Part shown: positions 6,125 to 10,456 of the stretch, piece after piece
Layout: each line of letters starts with the position of its first letter
How positions within the stretch are numbered: the stretch's first letter is position 1
DNA from: Victivallales bacterium
GTDB taxonomy: Bacteria; Verrucomicrobiota; Lentisphaeria; Oligosphaerales; Lenti-02
Assembly: GCA_018648945.1 (NCBI GenBank)
Contig: JABGQJ010000229.1
Span: 1-10,456 of the forward strand
Direction of reading: 5' to 3'
DNA length: 10,456 nt
Notes under the pieces: generated by a model
The model's input: only the letters and a program-made list of their open reading frames with translations
What the model was told of the DNA's origin: nothing
Database searches by the model: none
Made by a program: the position numbers and the translations under genes

Positions 6125-7837
6125 TCAGGGTTTGGCAGCAGGTTTCCACATGGTGCCGATGAGGGACGTGCTCTCGCCAGCCTTGTCCACTTGGTAGTAG
6201 ACGGTGAGAATGCGCCCGTCGGGCAGTTCCGTGGAGGCGGGATAGCCGAGGTCGCCGTTCATGGCGGAGGCGAGGCGAATCTGGTTGTCGACGTCCCAGG
6301 TCTTGCCGTTGTCGTTGCTGAGGCAGGCGTATTCGCCGTAGGGTGGCGTGCGCCGTCCCCAGACGCAGAGCAGGCGGTCGTCGCGCAGGCGGATGAGGTG
6401 AGGGGGGTAGCCGAGGAGCGGGATGGGGTGGGCAGTAGTCCAGGTCTTGCCCCCGTCGTGGCTCTCGGCCTGGCGCAGGTAGCATCCCTTCACGTCGCGT
6501 CGCGCCTTGCCACCGGGGTGGTAGTGGAAGCGGAACATGGCGATGAGGGTGCCGTCGGCAGCTTCGACGACGTGGGGTTCGTGGTACTTGGTGGGGTCGT
6601 CCTTGGGGTCCTGCTTGATGATGGCGAGTTCCTGCCAGGACTTGGCGTCGTCGGTGGATTGCTCGACGACGAGTTCGGTGTAGCCCTTGCTGCCGCGCCG
6701 GCCAACCATGAGGAGGCGACCATCCTTGAGCTCGGCGGGGCCATGGGGGGTGGTCGCCGCATGCCGGACAGGATCGAGCCAGGTCTTGCCGCCGTCCTCG
6801 GACCGGCGGGTCCAGTAGCCGGACCACTGATCGCGCGTGGGTTTGGTCAACTTCTCGGCGTGGAGCAACCACTGCTGAGCCCTGACATCGCCGGCGGCGG
6901 CAAGTCGTTTGCCGTAGGACTCGAAGGCAAGGGAAGTGAACCAGTTCACGACGAGGGTGCCCTTCTGGGTCTCGATGATGCCGGCATCGCGGTCGTCGAG
7001 GGGGGTGTTGCAGATCGAACTGGGGGCGCTCCAGGTCCTGCCCTCGTCGGTGCTGCGGACCAGCTGGACCTTGCCCCAGGGGCAGACGTGTTCGTCGCGG
7101 TCGCCTGAAAAGACGATGAGGAGTTCGCCGTCGCGGCGGCGGCAGATGGTGGGCCAGCCGATGTAGCGACCGGGTTGCTTGGCGATGACCTTGGTTTCCA
7201 CGATGGTTGCTCCGTGTTGCTCGCGGGGGACGTCCCAGGACTTCATAATGCGCCAACCTAGCACGTCAATCGGCTTGCCGGTGACGGCTATGCTCGTGTA
7301 TTCGACGGCCCCCTGGCTGGTGTAGACGCCGACCAGGCCCCCGGTGAGGGCTTTGTCCTCGGCGGCGATGATGCGCTTGCCATCCAGGAAGACCTCGATC
7401 TTGCCGTCGGCGGCGATGGTGGTGCGGGCCTCGTACCAGCGGTTGGGTTCGATGGGGACCTTGCGTTGGCGGGCGATCTCGTGTCGTTCGCCATCTCCAG
7501 TGCGGCTGAGGATGATCTGGTCGTTGCGCGCATCGTAGTGGACCCCGCAGGAGGAACGGGAATCGGTGGAGCAGAGGATGAGCCCAGCTGCTTGGACGCC
7601 CCTCCCCTCATCGCGGATCCGGAAGCGGGCCGTGAGGGTGGGAGCGGCGTACCCTTGCGCGCTGAAAAAGGCCTTGCTCCCATGCTTGGGATTGCTCTGG
7701 ACCAGACCCTTGCCGATCACGGCCCAGCTGCCGCCCACAAAGGTCCACTTGCTGGCATCGAGGGGCAGGTCCGCCGCTTGGCAAGCGGCAATGGCGAGTA
7801 GGCTGGCGGCGAGGGTGCGACGAAACGGGGAGCGCAT
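6125..7837 (-). CDS. Secreted LamG-like plus BNR/sialidase-fold protein (exo-alpha-sialidase-like)
   Basis: The 570 residues begin with a signal sequence (1 to about 20). IAAC (16-19) fits a lipobox, so it may be a lipoprotein anchored at Cys19; cleavage by signal peptidase I just after is the alternative. Residues about 23-188 look like a concanavalin/LamG-like beta-sandwich related to DUF1080-type domains (NRWYEARTTI at 132-141, IEVFLDGKRI at 147-156). Residues about 200-565 form a six-bladed sialidase-type propeller with Asp boxes STDEGRTW (262-269), SEDGGKTW (346-353), SHDGGKTW (459-466) and SNDNGKTW (507-514), plus a degenerate STDDAKSW (394-401). Where sialidases carry the Arg of the RIP motif, this protein reads IGWPT (226-230), so true sialidase activity is doubtful. 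YHEPHVV (418-424) and GYPAS (531-535) may hold active-site residues. AGGAG is 8 bases before the ATG. It follows the kinase gene by 26 bases. Confidence 0.88.
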   Translation of the reverse strand: MRSPFRRTLAASLLAIAACQAADLPLDASKWTFVGGSWAVIGKGLVQSNPKHGSKAFFSAQGYAAPTLTARFRIRDEGRGVQAAGLILCSTDSRSSCGVHYDARNDQIILSRTGDGERHEIARQRKVPIEPNRWYEARTTIAADGKIEVFLDGKRIIAAEDKALTGGLVGVYTSQGAVEYTSIAVTGKPIDVLGWRIMKSWDVPREQHGATIVETKVIAKQPGRYIGWPTICRRRDGELLIVFSGDRDEHVCPWGKVQLVRSTDEGRTWSAPSSICNTPLDDRDAGIIETQKGTLVVNWFTSLAFESYGKRLAAAGDVRAQQWLLHAEKLTKPTRDQWSGYWTRRSEDGGKTWLDPVRHAATTPHGPAELKDGRLLMVGRRGSKGYTELVVEQSTDDAKSWQELAIIKQDPKDDPTKYHEPHVVEAADGTLIAMFRFHYHPGGKARRDVKGCYLRQAESHDGGKTWTTAHPIPLLGYPPHLIRLRDDRLLCVWGRRTPPYGEYACLSNDNGKTWDVDNQIRLASAMNGDLGYPASTELPDGRILTVYYQVDKAGESTSLIGTMWKPAAKP

Positions 7838-7845
7838 GGTCCCTT

Positions 7846-7850
7846 CTCCT
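7846..7850 (-). promoter_or_regulatory. Ribosome binding site of the BNR-protein gene
   Basis: The minus-strand AGGAG lies 8 bases before the ATG ending at 7837, within the 26-base gap after the kinase stop codon. The gap has no room for a separate promoter plus leader, which supports co-transcription with the kinase gene, unless a promoter lies inside the kinase gene. Confidence 0.7.
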
Positions 7851-7863
7851 CGGTTGGGTTGGG

Positions 7864-10191
7864 TCAGCGACTGAGTATCTGGGCGATCTGGGAACGGAGC
7901 GTGTCTCGTTCGTAGGGCTTGTGCAGGAAGCCGGCGATGGTGAGTTCGCCTAGTTGGGCCATCACCTGTTCGCGGTCATAGGCGCTGGACAGGACTATGC
8001 AGGCATCCGGGGCGAGCGCCCGAATCTGCTGGGCGGCTTCGATGCCCCCAATGCCGGGCATGCTGACGTCCAGGATGTAGAGGCGTACCTCGGGGTTGCG
8101 CTGCCGGCACAGCTCGACTGCCTGTTCCCCGTCCTCAGCGGTCTCGACCTGGAAGCCGAGGCCCTTGAGCATGCGTTGGGCCACGTGCCGGACCATTTCC
8201 TCATCGTCGGTAACGACTGCCAGTCCCTCGCCACGCCAGTCCTCGAGGGCAACTGCAGGCATGTCGAGGACGGCTGCTCCAGCGGGACCGACAGGGAAGT
8301 AGACCGTGAAGGTGGAGCCCTTCCCTGGCTCGCTCTCCACGCTGATGGCGGCGCGGTGGGCGCGGACGATGCCAAGCACTCCCGCCAAACCGAGCCCCCG
8401 GCCGACGAACTTGGTCGTGAAGAAGGGGTCGAAAATGCTCTCGACCATGTCTGGCTCAATGCCGCTGCCCGTGTCCGCCACCGAGACCGTGAGGTAGCGT
8501 CCAGCCTCCAGATCCTCATGCAGCACGGTGTGTTGCAGACACTCGGTGTCGCAGTGGCGGAGGCCGGTGCGCACTGTGTAGGTGCCGCCTTCGGCAGGCA
8601 GGGATTCGGCGGCGTTGCTGACTAGGTTCATGATGACCTCGCGGAACTGCCCCTCGTCCGCATCGATTCTGGGCAGTTCCTCGGCAAGTTCATAGACGCC
8701 CTGGGCGTTCTTGCTGATGGCCGCCTCGATGAGGGGAACCATGCTGTGGATCAGGTCGTTGACATCCACGGGGGCGATGCGCAGGGCGCTCTTGCCCGCG
8801 TAGGCGAGCATCTGGCTTGCCAGGCCGGCAGCAGTGCGGGCGGCTTGCCTGGTTTCCTCGAGGCAGATGCGGCTGTCTTCGTCAAGGTCATCTCGCTGGC
8901 CGATGAGGACGAGGTCGGTGTTGCCGAGGATGGCCTGAAGGAGGTTGTTGAAGTCATGGGCGATGCCGCCGGCCATCAGGCCCAGGCTCTTGAGCTTCTC
9001 GGACATCATCATCTGACGTTCGAGTCGCCGTCTCTCGTCCACCTCCCGCCGCAGGTCCTCGTTGGTCTCACGGAGTTCGGCGGTGGCGGCGTCGACCCGC
9101 TCCTTCAGCTGGTCCCGGGATTCCATGAGGAGGGCCCGGGCCTGAAGGCGGTCGGTGATATCGACCGCACTGGTCAGGAAAAGGTGTTGCCCCTCGTCTT
9201 CGATGCCCGTGACCGTAAGCTCGATCGGCACCGTGGTGCCGTCGGGGCGCAGGGCCTTGCCCTCGGGGATGCGCACGCGCTCGCCGACGGCCGGCGCGGG
9301 CAGACCGCCGGGGACAACTAGCAGGTCGGCGGTCGGTTTGTCGATCAGCGCCTCCTGCGACTGCGAGAAGACCTCGGCGGCTGTGTGATTGGCCTCGACG
9401 ATACGGCGGTCGACATTCTCCAGGAGTACCGCGCTGGCGGCCTGGGAGAAGAGCGTGCGGTAGCAGCGTTCGCGCTCGCTCAGACGCTCGCTCTGGGCCG
9501 CGATGTGGTCGAGCATGAGGTTGAAACTGTCCACCAAGACACCAATCTCGTCGTTGGCTTGCTTCTCGGCGCGGACTGCGGACGGGCCCTGCTGGGTGAT
9601 GCGGTCGGCGACCTGGGCCAGTTCGAGAATGGGGCGGGTGATCAGTCGCTGGAGAAGCCATGCCACCAGCGCGGCGAGGACGGTGGCGAGGACGTACAGG
9701 TAGATCCCGAGGACGACGATCTCGCGGACCCTGTCATGGAAGCTGTCGAGCCCGCAGGCCAGCCAGAACGTGCCTTGGCTCTCTCCGCCTGGGGCGATGT
9801 CGGCGCAGACGAGGATGTGGTCGTCCTGCCAGCGGGGCTCGTGGTCGGCCAGCGGGGTCGCAGGGAATCCGATGGGGGAGCGATTGCCGAAGGACTGCCG
9901 CACGAACACCGTACGGTCGGCTCGCGAAACCATGACGTTGATCATGTCGGGAACGGCCTGGAATGCCCCCAAGGCATCCTGAGCATCTTCTGGATCACCG
10001 AAGGCGAGTGGGACGGCCAGGTTGCTGGCGGCCATCTGACTGAGAGTGCGGAGGTGGGTGGTCAGATCGTGCTTGGCGCGGGAATACTGACTGTACGTCA
10101 GGACCGCGGCCAGAAGAAACACCACACCCGCGCTGGTCAGGGCGATGGCCAGATGGATCTTGCCGGGTATTGATTTGGGCCAACCGAGCAC
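7864..10191 (-). CDS. Hybrid sensor histidine kinase (CHASE8-HAMP-PAS-HisKA-HATPase-REC)
   Basis: This inner-membrane signalling protein has 775 residues. In order: transmembrane segment about 13-33; periplasmic CHASE8-like sensor about 38-155, with SNLAVPLAFGDPEDAQDAL (56-74), like the periplasmic part of YfiN; transmembrane segment about 158-180; HAMP about 181-235; PAS about 240-350; coiled coil about 355-400; HisKA with GGIAHDFNN (408-416, phospho-acceptor His412); HATPase with N box NLVSN (522-526), G1 DTGSGI (573-578), F box DPFFTT (588-593) and G2 GRGLGLAG (597-604); and a C-terminal receiver with Asp662/Asp663, phospho-acceptor Asp708, Ser736 and Lys758. All key residues are present. 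No DNA-binding domain follows, so output needs another protein, not in the window. The start is GTG, with GGAAG upstream and the YfiR-like stop 4 bases before it. The pairing suggests YfiR-like control of the sensor. Confidence 0.95.
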   Translation of the reverse strand: MLGWPKSIPGKIHLAIALTSAGVVFLLAAVLTYSQYSRAKHDLTTHLRTLSQMAASNLAVPLAFGDPEDAQDALGAFQAVPDMINVMVSRADRTVFVRQSFGNRSPIGFPATPLADHEPRWQDDHILVCADIAPGGESQGTFWLACGLDSFHDRVREIVVLGIYLYVLATVLAALVAWLLQRLITRPILELAQVADRITQQGPSAVRAEKQANDEIGVLVDSFNLMLDHIAAQSERLSERERCYRTLFSQAASAVLLENVDRRIVEANHTAAEVFSQSQEALIDKPTADLLVVPGGLPAPAVGERVRIPEGKALRPDGTTVPIELTVTGIEDEGQHLFLTSAVDITDRLQARALLMESRDQLKERVDAATAELRETNEDLRREVDERRRLERQMMMSEKLKSLGLMAGGIAHDFNNLLQAILGNTDLVLIGQRDDLDEDSRICLEETRQAARTAAGLASQMLAYAGKSALRIAPVDVNDLIHSMVPLIEAAISKNAQGVYELAEELPRIDADEGQFREVIMNLVSNAAESLPAEGGTYTVRTGLRHCDTECLQHTVLHEDLEAGRYLTVSVADTGSGIEPDMVESIFDPFFTTKFVGRGLGLAGVLGIVRAHRAAISVESEPGKGSTFTVYFPVGPAGAAVLDMPAVALEDWRGEGLAVVTDDEEMVRHVAQRMLKGLGFQVETAEDGEQAVELCRQRNPEVRLYILDVSMPGIGGIEAAQQIRALAPDACIVLSSAYDREQVMAQLGELTIAGFLHKPYERDTLRSQIAQILSR

Positions 10192-10195
10192 TGGG

Positions 10196-10456
10196 TCACT
10201 TCCTTCTTGTTGGTGCCGGCACGATTTCGGCCAGCTTGAGGAGGCGACTGCGGATGCGGATACCAGCGCGCCTCATGTGGAAGCGGCTGATTCTGAAGCG
10301 CATCCGGTCCTTGGCGACGAAGAACTCGACGATGCCCCCGGCTTGGCAGAAGCCGGGGTCGCGGGAGAGGGTCAGGACTGGACGCTGCGCGGCGAGGGCC
10401 AGCAGCGAGTCGCGTTCCGCCATTGGCAGGCCGTTGGTCACCAGGACGTCGCATTG
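10196..10456 (-). CDS. YfiR/DUF4154 family periplasmic regulator, C-terminal part
   Basis: The right edge cuts this gene, leaving 86 C-terminal residues that read from the window end (QCDVLVTNG...) to a TGA at 10196-10198. The pattern RPVLTLSRDPGFCQAGGIV, then FFVAKDRMRFRIS, RRAGIRIRSRLLKLAEIV, is that of the YfiR/DUF4154 family. In Pseudomonas and Escherichia, YfiR is a periplasmic protein that represses the CHASE8-containing diguanylate cyclase YfiN. The signal peptide, if any, is outside the window. A GTG at 10441 could be taken as a start, but the frame stays open and family-like beyond it, so it is internal. Four bases separate it from the kinase GTG, implying translational coupling. I infer that it controls the adjacent kinase in place of a cyclase. 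Family call is firm; partner is inferred. Confidence 0.88.
   Translation of the reverse strand, partial: QCDVLVTNGLPMAERDSLLALAAQRPVLTLSRDPGFCQAGGIVEFFVAKDRMRFRISRFHMRRAGIRIRSRLLKLAEIVPAPTRRK

Noticed and set aside
3770..7108. Very long plus-strand open frame (over 1100 codons) opposite the DUF6807-HEAT and BNR genes
   Set aside because: It lies antisense to two genes with clear domains, crosses the gap between them, is rich in Gly, Ala, Val and Asp with no recognisable motif, and is expected when the coding strand is GC-rich with few stop codons in that antisense frame.
6021..7256. Minus-strand frame of 411 codons inside the BNR-protein gene region
   Set aside because: It is an alternative frame of the same strand, rich in Arg, Pro and His, while the other frame carries the signal sequence and Asp boxes.

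Overview
The window is a GC-rich bacterial segment (GC-rich by eye, not counted) dominated by one block of six genes on the minus strand, running from the right edge down to position 658. It meets the 3' end of an elongation factor P-family gene that enters from the left on the plus strand. The gene content suggests the Planctomycetota-Verrucomicrobiota-Lentisphaerota group or a similar environmental lineage such as Armatimonadota. The reasons are a Tat-exported Gfo/Idh/MocA oxidoreductase, a secreted DUF6807/PmoA-like protein with HEAT repeats, a secreted BNR-repeat protein, and palindromic intergenic repeats. This placement is inference from gene types, without any search.

Layout, left to right: the C-terminal part of an EF-P family protein (2-253, +); a 404-base convergent intergenic region (254-657) with three simple hairpins and a two-copy, three-hairpin repeat; then, all on the minus strand, a cytoplasmic Gfo/Idh/MocA oxidoreductase (658-1743), a Tat-exported Gfo/Idh/MocA oxidoreductase (1779-3050), a 1000-residue secreted DUF6807-HEAT-F5/8C protein (3047-6049), a secreted LamG-like plus BNR/sialidase-fold protein (6125-7837), a hybrid sensor histidine kinase (7864-10191), and the C-terminal part of a YfiR/DUF4154 protein (10196-10456, cut by the right edge).

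Transcription runs from right to left. The YfiR-like gene and the kinase are 4 bases apart, the kinase and the BNR protein 26 bases, the BNR and DUF6807 genes 75 bases, the DUF6807 and Tat oxidoreductase genes overlap by 4 bases (ATGA), and the last two genes are 35 bases apart. Co-expression of all six is plausible. The likely reading is a sensing-plus-processing locus. A periplasmic YfiR-like protein and a CHASE8-type sensor kinase would perceive an envelope or carbohydrate-related signal. The co-transcribed secreted proteins would bind or process a glycan or sugar derivative outside the cytoplasm, and an exported and a cytoplasmic oxidoreductase would carry out redox steps on it. The substrate cannot be read from the sequence. 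The most unusual points are the YfiR-CHASE8 pairing with a histidine kinase instead of a diguanylate cyclase, its close linkage to the secreted enzyme genes, the three-part DUF6807-HEAT-F5/8C architecture, and the covarying three-hairpin repeat.
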